A stretch of DNA of 64,000 bases, taken from assembly GCA_019637695.1 (NCBI GenBank), contig JAHBVG010000021.1:1-64000 (forward strand), given 5' to 3'. Positions within the stretch are counted from its first letter, which is position 1; the number at the start of each line of letters is the position of its first letter. The notes below the pieces were generated by a model. It saw only the letters and a list, made by a program, of their open reading frames with translations, had not been told where the DNA came from and searched no databases. A program made the position numbers and the translations under genes. The DNA comes from Caldilineaceae bacterium. GTDB lineage: Bacteria > Chloroflexota > Anaerolineae > Caldilineales > Caldilineaceae. Positions 42,426-50,136 of this stretch are shown in pieces.

Positions 42426-42692
42426 TCAACGCCGGGAGCGCAGTTCCTCTTCCGGAATACCAAATTCAAGCAGATGGTCAACCATAAAGTGTTGAAGTTC
42501 CTCTAGAGTAGCAAAGTAGGCTTGCACGGGTAGCGCTACCGTCGGCTCCCCCTGGCGCGGATCGATGATGATCCTGACCACGCCGCGCCAGATCGTAGGG
42601 CCATCCTCGATCTCGCGAGGTTCGATCCAAACCCGAATCAGAAAAGCGCGGGTCGTTTCCCGAAAGGAGTTCAATGGCCCTCTACTTTCCAT
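42426..42692 (-). CDS. Small protein of unknown function, first gene of the eCIS operon
   Basis: 88 residues starting at the ATG at 42692 (a TTG at 42710 would add six). The core reads RAFLIRVWIEPREIEDGPT followed by IWRGVVRIIIDPRQGE and an acidic C-terminus ending GIPEEELRSRR. No named family, no signal peptide. It precedes the cap gene by 21 bases on the same strand and lies 98 bases from the 11-base repeat array, so it is the likely promoter-proximal gene of the cluster. Confidence 0.65.
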   Translation of the reverse strand: MESRGPLNSFRETTRAFLIRVWIEPREIEDGPTIWRGVVRIIIDPRQGEPTVALPVQAYFATLEELQHFMVDHLLEFGIPEEELRSRR

Positions 42693-42777
42693 GAAATCGG
42701 GTGCAACCAACCGTGCGTCGGATGCTCGTCCGCTGCATTGCCTGGACTGTGTACTCTGTTGGGACTGTGTGTGAGAC

Positions 42778-42833
42778 TATCAAACGGCGCTCACCGTCGG
42801 CTCACAGCGGACTCACAGATGGGTCACAGCGTT
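42778..42833. promoter_or_regulatory. Four direct repeats with exact 11-base pitch; candidate operator of the eCIS operon
   Basis: The core (C/G)TCAC begins at 42790, 42801, 42812 and 42823; three of the four copies continue as TCACAG. It lies between divergent genes. On the minus strand it is followed at once by TTGATA (42783-42778), a -35-like hexamer pointing into the eCIS operon with only a weak -10 (AACAGA) 17 bases on, the pattern of an activator-dependent promoter. An 11-base pitch is one helical turn and is known for OmpR-type and SARP regulators. Confidence 0.6.
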
Positions 42834-42886
42834 GCGGATTGAGGCGAATTGCGCAGCGCGGAGGGCGTTTCAGACTGGTGAAGCTC

Positions 42887-42915
42887 TTGACGTGGGGTAG
42901 GTACTCCTGTAAGAT
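42887..42915 (+). promoter_or_regulatory. Sigma-70-type promoter for the DUF433 gene
   Basis: TTGACG (42887-42892), 17-base spacer, TAAGAT (42910-42915), 44 bases upstream of the DUF433 ATG. It is divergent from the eCIS operon. Confidence 0.7.
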
Positions 42916-42959
42916 GGGAGCGACTTGCGACGAGACACAAAGAGTTCTAGAGAAAGAAA

Positions 42960-43298
42960 ATGGAGATAGTGTTACAAACAGAGGCGCCGCCACTACACCG
43001 AGATGAATTTGGAGCATTACGCGTCGGCAATTCCCGTACCTTGCTCGAGTTGGTGATCCATGCCTTCGAAGATGGGGCAACGCCAGAGACGATTGTTCAA
43101 CAGTATCCAACGACGACACTCGCTGAGATCTATGGCGCGATTGCCTACTATCTGCGTCACCGTCACGAGGTCGAGGCATACCTGGCAGATCGTGAGCGAC
43201 GGGCAGAAGAGGTGCGTGAACGGATTAAGAGTCAGCAAGGGGATCTGGCAGAGATGCGCCAGCGGTTGCTGGCGCGCAAGAAATCAATAGTCCCTTGA
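42960..43298 (+). CDS. DUF433-family antitoxin-like protein
   Basis: 112 residues. The core LHRDEFGALRVGNSRTLLELV, with IHAFEDGATPETIVQQYPT and LAEIYGAIAYYLRHR, is the DUF433 winged-helix pattern, normally the antitoxin partner of a DUF5615 PIN-like toxin. A charged coiled-coil tail follows (REEVRERIKS-type, ending LLARKKSIVP). Its toxin partner, starting at 43305, is truncated, so the pair is probably no longer an active module. A good promoter is present. It might also bind the shared intergenic region, but nothing shows that. Confidence 0.85.
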   Translation: MEIVLQTEAPPLHRDEFGALRVGNSRTLLELVIHAFEDGATPETIVQQYPTTTLAEIYGAIAYYLRHRHEVEAYLADRERRAEEVRERIKSQQGDLAEMRQRLLARKKSIVP

Positions 43299-43304
43299 GC
43301 CACG

Positions 43305-43484
43305 TTGCATCTTTTGGCGGATGAGAACTTCAACTGCTATATCGTGCGGGGGTTGCTGCGTCGCCGCCCACATCTGGAACTGGTGCGGGTTCAAGATGTG
43401 GGGCATGGAATGACTTGGGCGTCTACCTGCCGTTATAGGCGGTATGAAGTCCTCCACCTAACAGTTCGGTTTAATTTGACCTAA
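43305..43484 (+). pseudogene. Truncated DUF5615 PIN-like toxin
   Basis: From a TTG the frame reads MHLLADENFNCYIVRGLLRR and then HLELVRVQDVG, the start of DUF5615 proteins (about 110-120 residues), with the conserved ADEN acidic site. After VQDVG (about 43403) similarity stops and the frame runs through unrelated sequence to a TAA at 43482-43484, which lies in the terminal repeat of the element at 43480-43616. Three quarters of the toxin is missing. Confidence 0.75.
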
Positions 43485-43616
43485 TAGAGAAAACAGATAG
43501 AGTTCGTACAATCGTAGGGGCGCTGGCGGACGCAGCGTCCGCTTGCTGCGCCTGTCGGGTGCGGCAAGCAGCACCCGTACCAAATTGTATGCTATTCAAG
43601 TGGTTTCTCTATAAGG
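43480..43616. mobile_element. MITE-like element with 16-base imperfect terminal inverted repeats
   Basis: Ends CCTAATAGAGAAAACA (43480-43495) and TGGTTTCTCTATAAGG (43601-43616) match as inverted repeats at 14 of 16 bases. Internal arms include TTCGTACAATCGTAGGGG and two short palindromes. It carries no gene. An inverted partial copy is at 1-40. Its ends supply the stop codon of the truncated toxin on one side and the TAG of thpR (43609-43611) on the other. Confidence 0.7.
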
Positions 43617-44193
43617 GGAAATGGCGTAATGGCGTATAGACGGCGCCATCGGGTTGAAGCTGACTGCGCATGTGGATCAACTCGTCTGCGCGCCAGGACC
43701 CCCATTTTCGCTTGCCTGAGGTCTGCGCCCACCCACGCAAAAATTCGCCCATGTGTTGAACCTGGCGCGTAGCTGCATTGCGATCCACTCGCGCCAGCGT
43801 AATGTGCGGGGAAAATGCCCTCTCCTCGGCGGCAAAGCCACACGCCTGCGCCGCTTTCTCTACCTCTGCTTGAAGCTGCTTCAACTGCGTCAGATCTCCC
43901 TCAATCCCAGTCCATAGGACGCGCATCCGCGGCCAATTGGGGAATGCGCCGATGCCCACCAGGTGGAGGTCAAACGGCGATTGATCCTGGGCGATTTTCT
44001 TCAGACGATGGGCAAGATGATCGCGCTGTCGGTCGTCGGTCTCGCCCAAGAAGCGCAGGGTTACATGCATCTTTTGCGGGTTTGCCCAATTCAGCGCCCC
44101 ATCCTCGCCCAACGCACCCTGGATCTCAACTTGTAACGCTCCCATCTGCTTTTTCAACAGTTCGGGTAGATCAATGGCGATAAAGGTGCGCAT
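43609..44193 (-). CDS. thpR: RNA 2',3'-cyclic phosphodiesterase (2'-5' RNA ligase family)
   Basis: 194 residues. Both catalytic HxT motifs of the 2H phosphoesterase fold are present: HVTLRFLGE (near residue 46) and HITLARVDRN (near 130). The start is MRTFIAIDLPELLKKQMG. ThpR opens 2',3'-cyclic phosphates on RNA ends. GGAGC precedes the ATG. The TAG stop lies inside the terminal repeat of a small palindromic element, so the last residues (RHFPL) may differ from the ancestral end. Confidence 0.93.
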   Translation of the reverse strand: MRTFIAIDLPELLKKQMGALQVEIQGALGEDGALNWANPQKMHVTLRFLGETDDRQRDHLAHRLKKIAQDQSPFDLHLVGIGAFPNWPRMRVLWTGIEGDLTQLKQLQAEVEKAAQACGFAAEERAFSPHITLARVDRNAATRQVQHMGEFLRGWAQTSGKRKWGSWRADELIHMRSQLQPDGAVYTPLRHFPL

Positions 44194-44215
44194 GGTTGGC
44201 TCCGAGAGGAAGAGG

Positions 44216-44276
44216 TCGGTGACTGACGACTGGGGAGTGGGATACCTAATCCCCAGTCACCAGTCCCGATTCACAT
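44216..44276. repeat. Heptamer inverted repeat (CCCCAGT family)
   Basis: The left part has GACTGGGGAGTGGG and the right part AATCCCCAGTCACCAGTCCC, forming an imperfect hairpin. The TGA of the surface-protein gene (44271-44273) is at its right edge. Confidence 0.65.
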
Positions 44277-45197
44277 TCTAGACCGCAGATAGAAGACCGT
44301 CCCCAACAGGGTCATGGCGCCGATCATGGCAAGGCCTATGCCGCCCAAACAGAGCATCATGGCGAGGATCTCATTGATCGCGGTCGGGGCAGCGCCCGTG
44401 TCAGCCAACCAGCGATTCAGCCCGAACATAGCCAGGGCCGGTGTGGGCGTAGCCATGGGCAACGCTGTCGGTGTGGGCGCAAAGACCAGTGGTGTGTAGG
44501 TAGGGGTTGCCGTCTGCACGATGTAAGTGGGCGCGCTGTCGAGGGGTTGTTCGACCAGCGGTACCGGCGTTTGGAGGATCACCGTAACCCCGCCTTCGTT
44601 CGTGCCATTCTCCTCATTCCCACCCCCTGGGATCGAATCAGGGATCGGCGTGGCCAATGGGCTATTTCCCCATTCCACCGGGAAGGGCGTCGGCGGCACA
44701 AATGGCGTTTCGGTCGGGGTGGGCGTAATGGTCGGTGTCACGGTAAAGGTTGCGGTCGGGCTGGTGCCTGGTCCATAACCGCAGCGCTCAAAGACATCGC
44801 CAGGTTCGTCGTTGCTGGTCACCACTTGGAGGCGGAAACAGTAGCTGACGTTAGGCTGCAACTGCAAAAAGGACGCCTCGTAGATGGCGCCGCTCCCCAG
44901 TTGTCCCTGCGCCGGGATCAGTTGTGTGATCGGCTGATAGGTGGCCGTCGGATCCAATTCCGGTTTGTAGAAGAGCTGAAAGGCGGCAGTGTCATATTCG
45001 CTTGCCGTCTCCCAGATGATCTGCACCCGATCTGCCAGGGCGATCACCTCCAGCCGCGCAAGTTCAACACCCGCCCAGACCGGAGTAGACATGCTCACGC
45101 TCAGCCCAATCAGGCAGAAGAGCAGAAGCCATCTTTGACCACGGGCGCGTACACGGCAGAGTGATAGACTCAACACAGGCTGTAGTCGTTCTTTCAA
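44271..45197 (-). CDS. Exported protein with fibronectin-like domain and C-terminal membrane anchor
   Basis: 308 residues. The N-terminus has a basic region and then a hydrophobic signal segment (WLLLFCLIGLSVSMSTPVWA). Residues about 45-140 look like a fibronectin type III-like sandwich (LARLEVIALADRVQIIWET, ISYCFRLQVV-type strand). A long Thr/Pro linker (about 145-260, TFTVTPTITPTPTETPFVP) leads to a C-terminal transmembrane helix and the tail FYLRSRM. It is probably a cell-surface protein anchored at its C-terminus. The start is TTG at 45197, overlapping the SCO1-gene stop (TTGA), which suggests coupling. Confidence 0.78.
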   Translation of the reverse strand: MKERLQPVLSLSLCRVRARGQRWLLLFCLIGLSVSMSTPVWAGVELARLEVIALADRVQIIWETASEYDTAAFQLFYKPELDPTATYQPITQLIPAQGQLGSGAIYEASFLQLQPNVSYCFRLQVVTSNDEPGDVFERCGYGPGTSPTATFTVTPTITPTPTETPFVPPTPFPVEWGNSPLATPIPDSIPGGGNEENGTNEGGVTVILQTPVPLVEQPLDSAPTYIVQTATPTYTPLVFAPTPTALPMATPTPALAMFGLNRWLADTGAAPTAINEILAMMLCLGGIGLAMIGAMTLLGTVFYLRSRM

Positions 45198-45820
45198 CGT
45201 AACTTTAGCAATGCCTTCAAATCACGGACGAGATCTTGACTGGGGATATCGTGCTTGAAGAGCGCTCGCAGATTCCCCTGACGGTCGATGAGATAAACGC
45301 CAGCCGTATGATCCACCAAATACCCGGCCTCGGTTTGTCCTTCGGGAAGCTGACTCTTTTCCGCGTAGACGCCATAGGCAGATTTCACCGGGTCGAGTTG
45401 ATCCTGCGCTATGTAGACGCCGTGGAAATTCGGGTTGAAGAGCGGTACATATTCGGCCAACCGCTCCGGCGTATCCCGTTCAGGATCGATGGTAACAAAG
45501 ACAACGGTGAGGTCCTTCACCAGATCGGGCGATTCTGCTTCCATCTCTTTGTAGGCTTGAGACACATTGGCAAGCGTCATCGGGCAGATGTCCGGGCAAT
45601 AGGTGTAGCCAAAAAAGAGCAAAGACAGGTTGCCTCGATAGTCGCTTAACCGAAACGTCGAGCCGTCATGGTCGGTTCCCATGATCTCGGCGGCTGGCTG
45701 TGGATCGTCGAAGACCAATCCTGTGTATTCGTGGCGGGCGCAACCAGCCATCAGCGTAGTCAGGACGATCAACAGGGGTAGCCAACAGGTTCTAAAAAAG
45801 GGGGAGAATAATCTAAACAT
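45194..45820 (-). CDS. SCO1/SenC-family lipoprotein
   Basis: 208 residues. Lipoprotein signal ending LMAGC (about residue 27). The thioredoxin fold carries the copper-binding CPDICP motif in LLFFGYTYCPDICPMTLAN; the partner histidine is in YLVDHTAGVYLIDRQG. SCO1 proteins insert or reduce copper in cytochrome c oxidase (Cu-A site), outside the membrane. It is followed by the surface protein with an overlapping TTGA. No cytochrome oxidase gene lies in the window. Confidence 0.93.
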   Translation of the reverse strand: MFRLFSPFFRTCWLPLLIVLTTLMAGCARHEYTGLVFDDPQPAAEIMGTDHDGSTFRLSDYRGNLSLLFFGYTYCPDICPMTLANVSQAYKEMEAESPDLVKDLTVVFVTIDPERDTPERLAEYVPLFNPNFHGVYIAQDQLDPVKSAYGVYAEKSQLPEGQTEAGYLVDHTAGVYLIDRQGNLRALFKHDIPSQDLVRDLKALLKLR

Positions 45821-45899
45821 AAGTCACTACATTTCACTCGGTTTCATTGTAAAGAGTGAAAACAAACCACAGATTTCACCGATTTATACAGATGATGAA

Positions 45900-45982
45900 A
45901 CGTAGGTGCGGTTACAAACCGCACGTTCACCTGTAGACGTGCGGTTACAGTCCGACCGCAGCGGTCGGCCCGCACCTACAGA
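45900..45982. repeat. Nested palindromic intergenic repeat
   Basis: Outer arms CGTAGGTGCGG (45900-45910) and CCGCACCTACAG (45971-45982) enclose GGTTACAAACCGCACGT/ACGTGCGGTTAC and CCGACCGCAGCGGTCGG palindromes. It lies between two minus-strand genes in a 201-base gap without genes. Confidence 0.75.
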
Positions 45983-46021
45983 TTCCACCATGTCGTTGAT
46001 CAGTACAAGATTTACAATTTT

Positions 46022-46657
46022 TCACTCTAATTCCTCGGATAGCAATTCCTCAAGGAGGGCGGCAATTTCGGCGGCGCAGGCCGCTGTGAGATCGTCGTTG
46101 TACCAAAGACGCATCTGATCGGTCAACTCGGTAATCAACGCCTCTAGCCGCTCTGGGTCCTCGCCTTCATCATCCGCCAACAGCGGTCCATAGTCAGGAT
46201 GGGCCGAGAGCCATTGATCCAACCGCTCTTCAGCCGCCTGGGGCCGAGGACCCCACTGCGCCTGCTGATTCCACTCTTCATCAAAGATAAAGAGATGAGG
46301 CATGTCGATCTCGGCCAGATCCTCCTCTAAATTGATATCGTCATCCACAAGTTCATTGAGCGCGGCCATATCGGCCTCGTCCGAAAGGATGCGCAGATCA
46401 ATGCGTGGGCAGAGTTCCGCCAGTCGTTGCACAATGGGCAGGACCATCCACGTGTCTGGGGTTTCGTTGTTGACCAACAAAACCCAGTAAAGCCAGAGTG
46501 GATACGTCGCCAGGCGGTTCTGGATGGCTGGCGAAATGCGCACCGCCGCATACCGTCGCTCTAAAAATAGACGCTGTTCCACATCTAAATCGAGCAGATA
46601 TTCTCGGAAGGTTACCCCCGATGTAAAAACAAAGATCGCCTCGTTGATAGGAATCAT
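46022..46657 (-). CDS. Thioredoxin-fold protein lacking the CxxC active site
   Basis: 211 residues. The central block (about 40-150) resembles thioredoxin-like proteins: YWVLLVNNETPDTWMVLPI, then LRILSDEADMAALNELV and MPHLFIFDEEWNQQAQWGPR. The place of the CxxC is taken by ETPDTW, so redox activity is unlikely. The C-terminus is acidic and helical (AALLEELLSEELE). A scaffold or binding role is likely. No operon partner is close. Confidence 0.65.
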   Translation of the reverse strand: MIPINEAIFVFTSGVTFREYLLDLDVEQRLFLERRYAAVRISPAIQNRLATYPLWLYWVLLVNNETPDTWMVLPIVQRLAELCPRIDLRILSDEADMAALNELVDDDINLEEDLAEIDMPHLFIFDEEWNQQAQWGPRPQAAEERLDQWLSAHPDYGPLLADDEGEDPERLEALITELTDQMRLWYNDDLTAACAAEIAALLEELLSEELE

Positions 46658-46810
46658 AACCGTTATGGGCGTCCTATTTCCCTGCTGAATCTACAAGAAA
46701 CGAACCGGTTCTGAGCAGGATGCGTGCATCCTGCCCGAATTTTACCACGGTTCGAGAAGCGAAGGCTAAATTCCCCCTTTGTAGCGGGTTGGAATTCAAA
46801 TTCTGCTGGG

Positions 46811-46960
46811 ATGCAGTTCAATTTAGGGGCAGGCCAAGTGTCGGGGACTTATCGCCGCACTTTGTGAAGTCCCCGGCACTTTCGCTCCCCCAAGTGTCGG
46901 GGACTTATCGCCGCACTTTGTGAAGTCCCCGGCACTTTCGCTCCCAGCGCGAAATGCACC
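46811..46960. repeat. Palindromic element with a tandem 56-base core
   Basis: Two near-identical copies of a 56-base unit (46834-46889, 46890-46945) each contain GTCGGGGACTT and AAGTCCCCGGCAC arms. The flanks GCAGTTCAATTTAGGGGC and GCGAAATGCACC resemble the ends of the related element at 61315-61442. It lies in the 479-base gap upstream of glyA; the rest of that gap holds only the promoter. Confidence 0.8.
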
Positions 46961-46979
46961 TATTTTCTGCCGGTCAACG

Positions 46980-47008
46980 TTGACGAATGGAATGATCCGT
47001 GCTATGTT
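46980..47008 (+). promoter_or_regulatory. Sigma-70-type promoter for glyA
   Basis: TTGACG (46980-46985), 17-base spacer, TATGTT (47003-47008). This leaves a leader of about 120 bases before glyA. No known riboswitch pattern was recognised in the leader. Confidence 0.65.
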
Positions 47009-47136
47009 ACCAGCCGTTGTGTCAGCAAACAGGAATAGATTTCATCTCCTGTCAAGCGTGTTATATTCGCCAGCGCCACTTGTCTCTGTGACAGCGAAGC
47101 GGTGCTGGCAATTCTATTTAGAGGAGGATCCAATTT

Positions 47137-48456
47137 ATGGCGCAGATGGTCCCTGTTGAATCAATGGAAGAGACCCCCGATTGGGTAGCCTGGGCCGATC
47201 AGCCTGATCCGCGGCGGATTCTGGCTGAAGTTGACCCCGAAATTTACGAGGCAATCGAATTAGAACGCCATCGCCAGGCGGATGGCATCGAGCTGATCGC
47301 CAGCGAGAACTATGTCTTCCCCGCGGTCTTGGCGGCAGCGGGCAGCGTACTCACCAACAAGTATGCTGAAGGGTATCCCGGTCGTCGCTATTATGGCGGC
47401 TGCCAATATGTCGACGTCGCCGAAAGGATCGCGATTGCACGCGCCAAAGAACTTTTCCAGGCCGACCATGCCAATGTGCAGCCCCATTCGGGCGCGCAGG
47501 CCAACGCGGCTGTCTATATGGCGCTGCTACAGCCGGGGGATACTGTGCTGGCGATGAAGTTGGATCACGGTGGCCACCTGAGCCACGGGTTCCATTTGAA
47601 CAGTTCGGGCCATTACTATAACTTTGTCCATTATGGGTTGAACCCAGAAACCGAGCGCCTGGACTACGATGAGATCGAGCGGCTGGCGCTGGCGCAGAAC
47701 CCTAAACTCTTGTTGGTGGGGGCCAGCGCTTACCCGCGCCACTTCGATTATCCTCGTTTGCGGCAGATCGCGGACAAAGTCGGCTGTCTGCTGATGATGG
47801 ATATGGCCCATGTGGCAGGTTTGATCGCCACTGATCTCCACCCTGATCCTGTGCCCTATTGTGATGTGGTGACGACCACCACCCACAAGACACTGCGCGG
47901 GACGCGCGGCGGGTTGATCCTATGTAAAGAGCAATACGCCAAGGCCATCGACAGGTCTGTTTTCCCCGGCATGCAGGGTGGACCGCTCATGCACATCATC
48001 GCCGCCAAGGCTGTGGGCTTTAAGTTGGCGTTAGAGCCAACCTTTAGGGCGTATCAGCAACAAGTACTGAACAACGCGCGCGCGCTGGGCGAGTCGTTGG
48101 AATTTGAAGGATTACGGATTGTCAGCGGCGGCACCGACAATCACCTGCTGCTCGTGGATCTGAACAGCCTGGGATCGGATGCGATCACCGGCAAAGCGGT
48201 GGAGAAGGCGCTGGACAATGCCGCCATCCACTGTAACAAGAACATGATCCCCTTCGATCCGCGACCGGCGATGGTGACCAGCGGCATCCGTTTGGGTAGC
48301 CCGGCGGCGACCACCCGCGGCATGAAGGAAGCACAATTCCAGCAGATCGGCCGCTGGATCGCCCTGATCGCACGCAACCCCGAAGATGAAACGCTCCAAG
48401 AACGGGTACGCCTTGAAGTGCTAGAAATGGTGCAAGATTTCCCGGTGCCCGCCTGA
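47137..48456 (+). CDS. glyA: Serine hydroxymethyltransferase
   Basis: 439 residues, normal length plus a short N-terminal extension. It interconverts serine and glycine with tetrahydrofolate, using PLP. The PLP lysine is in [16 protein letters not shown]. Other family motifs are [29 protein letters not shown] and [15 protein letters not shown]. The ATG at 47137 follows GAGGAGG at good spacing. Monocistronic: its own promoter lies upstream and a strong hairpin terminator follows. Confidence 0.98.
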   Translation: MAQMVPVESMEETPDWVAWADQPDPRRILAEVDPEIYEAIELERHRQADGIELIASENYVFPAVLAAAGSVLTNKYAEGYPGRRYYGGCQYVDVAERIAIARAKELFQADHANVQPHSGAQANAAVYMALLQPGDTVLAMKLDHGGHLSHGFHLNSSGHYYNFVHYGLNPETERLDYDEIERLALAQNPKLLLVGASAYPRHFDYPRLRQIADKVGCLLMMDMAHVAGLIATDLHPDPVPYCDVVTTTTHKTLRGTRGGLILCKEQYAKAIDRSVFPGMQGGPLMHIIAAKAVGFKLALEPTFRAYQQQVLNNARALGESLEFEGLRIVSGGTDNHLLLVDLNSLGSDAITGKAVEKALDNAAIHCNKNMIPFDPRPAMVTSGIRLGSPAATTRGMKEAQFQQIGRWIALIARNPEDETLQERVRLEVLEMVQDFPVPA

Positions 48457-48484
48457 AAGAGCGCCATCAACTTGATCAAGTGCA

Positions 48485-48524
48485 AAAGCGTCGGCAACAG
48501 GAGATCTCCTATTGCCGACGCTTT
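48485..48524 (+). terminator. Hairpin terminator after glyA
   Basis: Perfect 13-base stem AAAGCGTCGGCAA (48485-48497) with TTGCCGACGCTTT (48512-48524), 14-base loop. The T-rich end gives Rho-independent character. Confidence 0.85.
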
Positions 48525-48637
48525 GATTATGTCGGGGTTGTGCTACAATGTGGCGGAGTTTTGCTTGCGCCCCCCGCTTGCGTTAGAACTCCTACCGTAC
48601 CAGCCCTTCACCCACATCTAAAAAAGGATTCTCGAAG

Positions 48638-49993
48638 ATGTCACAAGTTGCACCGTCTGCGCCGCCCATTGACAATCGCCGCGAACAGGTGGGCTGGTAC
48701 TTTTATGATTGGGCCAATTCTGCATTTTCTACAACCGTGGTGACGGTCTTCCTCGGCCCATATCTTACGTCAGTCACTCAGGCGGCGGCGGATGCAGCGG
48801 GTTTCGTCTATCCATTGGGGAGCGCCATCCCCATCCGCGCCGATTCGTTCTTCCCCTATATGGTTTCGTTGTCGGTGCTGTTGCAGGTCTTCATCCTTCC
48901 TTTATTAGGGGCTTTCGCCGACTATTCCAACGTCAAAAAGCAGATGTTGGGGATCTGCGCCTATCTGGGCGCATTTGCCACCATGGGCCTCTATTTTCTG
49001 CAAGGGGATAATTACCTGCTGGGGGGGATGCTCTTCCTTTTTGCGAACTTGAGCTTTGGGGCGTCGATTGTCTTCTACAACGCCTTTTTGCCCGAGATCG
49101 CTTCACCCGACCGGCGCGACAAAGTCTCCTCTGAAGGGTGGGCGCTGGGTTATTTGGGCGGTGGAATTCTGTTGGCGCTCAACCTGGCCTTCTTCCTCAA
49201 TGCCGAGGCGTTGGGTGTTTCCACCAGTTTTGCCATCCGTATTAGCATGACATCGGCCGGCGTCTGGTGGGCGATCTTTACCATCATCCCCTTGCTGAGT
49301 ATCAAACGCCGCCATGCTGTGAGGAACTTACCCCCTGGCGAGCGGATGCTCACTGTTGGCTTCAACCAATTGCGACATACGCTGCGCAATCTGCCCCGCT
49401 ATCCACAGACCCTGCTCTTTCTGGTGGCCTACCTGCTCTACAATGATGGTATTCAGACGGTGATCGCGCTCTCGACTCAATTTGGCAGCCAGGAGCTGGG
49501 TATCGACACCTCTTCGCTAGTAGCTGTGATCCTGATGGTGCAATTTATCGCCTTCTTTGGAGCGCTGGCTTTTGGTCAACTGGCGCAACGGATCGGCACC
49601 AAGCGCGCCCTGATCGTCAGTCTCTTCATCTGGACAGGGACTGTGGTCTATGCTTATACGCCCTTTTTACAGACCGAAGCGCAGTTCTTTATGATGGCAG
49701 CGGCGATTGCGCTTGTCCTCGGCGGCAGCCAGGCGTTGAGCCGCTCGGCCTTTTCGTTGATGATCCCTGCGGGGCGCGAGGCCGAGTATTTCAGCCTCTA
49801 TGAGATCAGCGAGCGCGGAACCAGTTGGATTGGTCCACTGGTTTTTGGATTGGCTTTACAATTCACGGGGAGCTACCGCCTGGGCATCCTCTCGGTGGCG
49901 ATCTTCTTCATCGCGGGGCTGGCGCTGCTCTTCTTCGTGGACATCCGCCGCGCGGCCATTGAAGCGGGGAACGAAGCGCCGTCGCATATGTGA
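48638..49993 (+). CDS. Major facilitator transporter, UMF1/Atg22-like family
   Basis: 451 residues with about 12 hydrophobic segments. The start QVGWYFYDWANSAFSTTV is the UMF1/Atg22-like signature, with the later DYSNVKKQMLG and FYNAFLPEIASP loops. Family members transport amino acids or small metabolites; the substrate is not known here. It is convergent with pyruvate kinase, with a repeat-rich 143-base gap between them. Confidence 0.9.
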   Translation: MSQVAPSAPPIDNRREQVGWYFYDWANSAFSTTVVTVFLGPYLTSVTQAAADAAGFVYPLGSAIPIRADSFFPYMVSLSVLLQVFILPLLGAFADYSNVKKQMLGICAYLGAFATMGLYFLQGDNYLLGGMLFLFANLSFGASIVFYNAFLPEIASPDRRDKVSSEGWALGYLGGGILLALNLAFFLNAEALGVSTSFAIRISMTSAGVWWAIFTIIPLLSIKRRHAVRNLPPGERMLTVGFNQLRHTLRNLPRYPQTLLFLVAYLLYNDGIQTVIALSTQFGSQELGIDTSSLVAVILMVQFIAFFGALAFGQLAQRIGTKRALIVSLFIWTGTVVYAYTPFLQTEAQFFMMAAAIALVLGGSQALSRSAFSLMIPAGREAEYFSLYEISERGTSWIGPLVFGLALQFTGSYRLGILSVAIFFIAGLALLFFVDIRRAAIEAGNEAPSHM

Positions 49994-50136
49994 GGAAGGG
50001 GACTGGGGATCGGGTATAGAATCCCTAATCGCCTAATCGCGCCGACCGCAGCCGTCGGCAATCTCTGTCAACGAGCGATTAGGAGATTTCAGAAACTCTT
50101 TCCGATCCCCGATCCCCAGTCCCCAATCCCTTATTT
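49994..50136. repeat. Heptamer inverted repeat between convergent genes
   Basis: The right arm contains CCCCGAT CCCCAGT CCCCAAT CCCT (50107-50131). The left arm (49998-50035) has GGGGACTGGGGATCGGG and CCTAATCGCCTAATCG words, the latter matched by CGAGCGATTAGG (50079-50091). It may act as a bidirectional terminator. Confidence 0.75.

Noticed and set aside
46834..46945. Possible CRISPR array (56-base repeated unit)
   Set aside because: Only two abutting copies, no spacers, and each unit is a palindrome related to dispersed elements; no cas genes.
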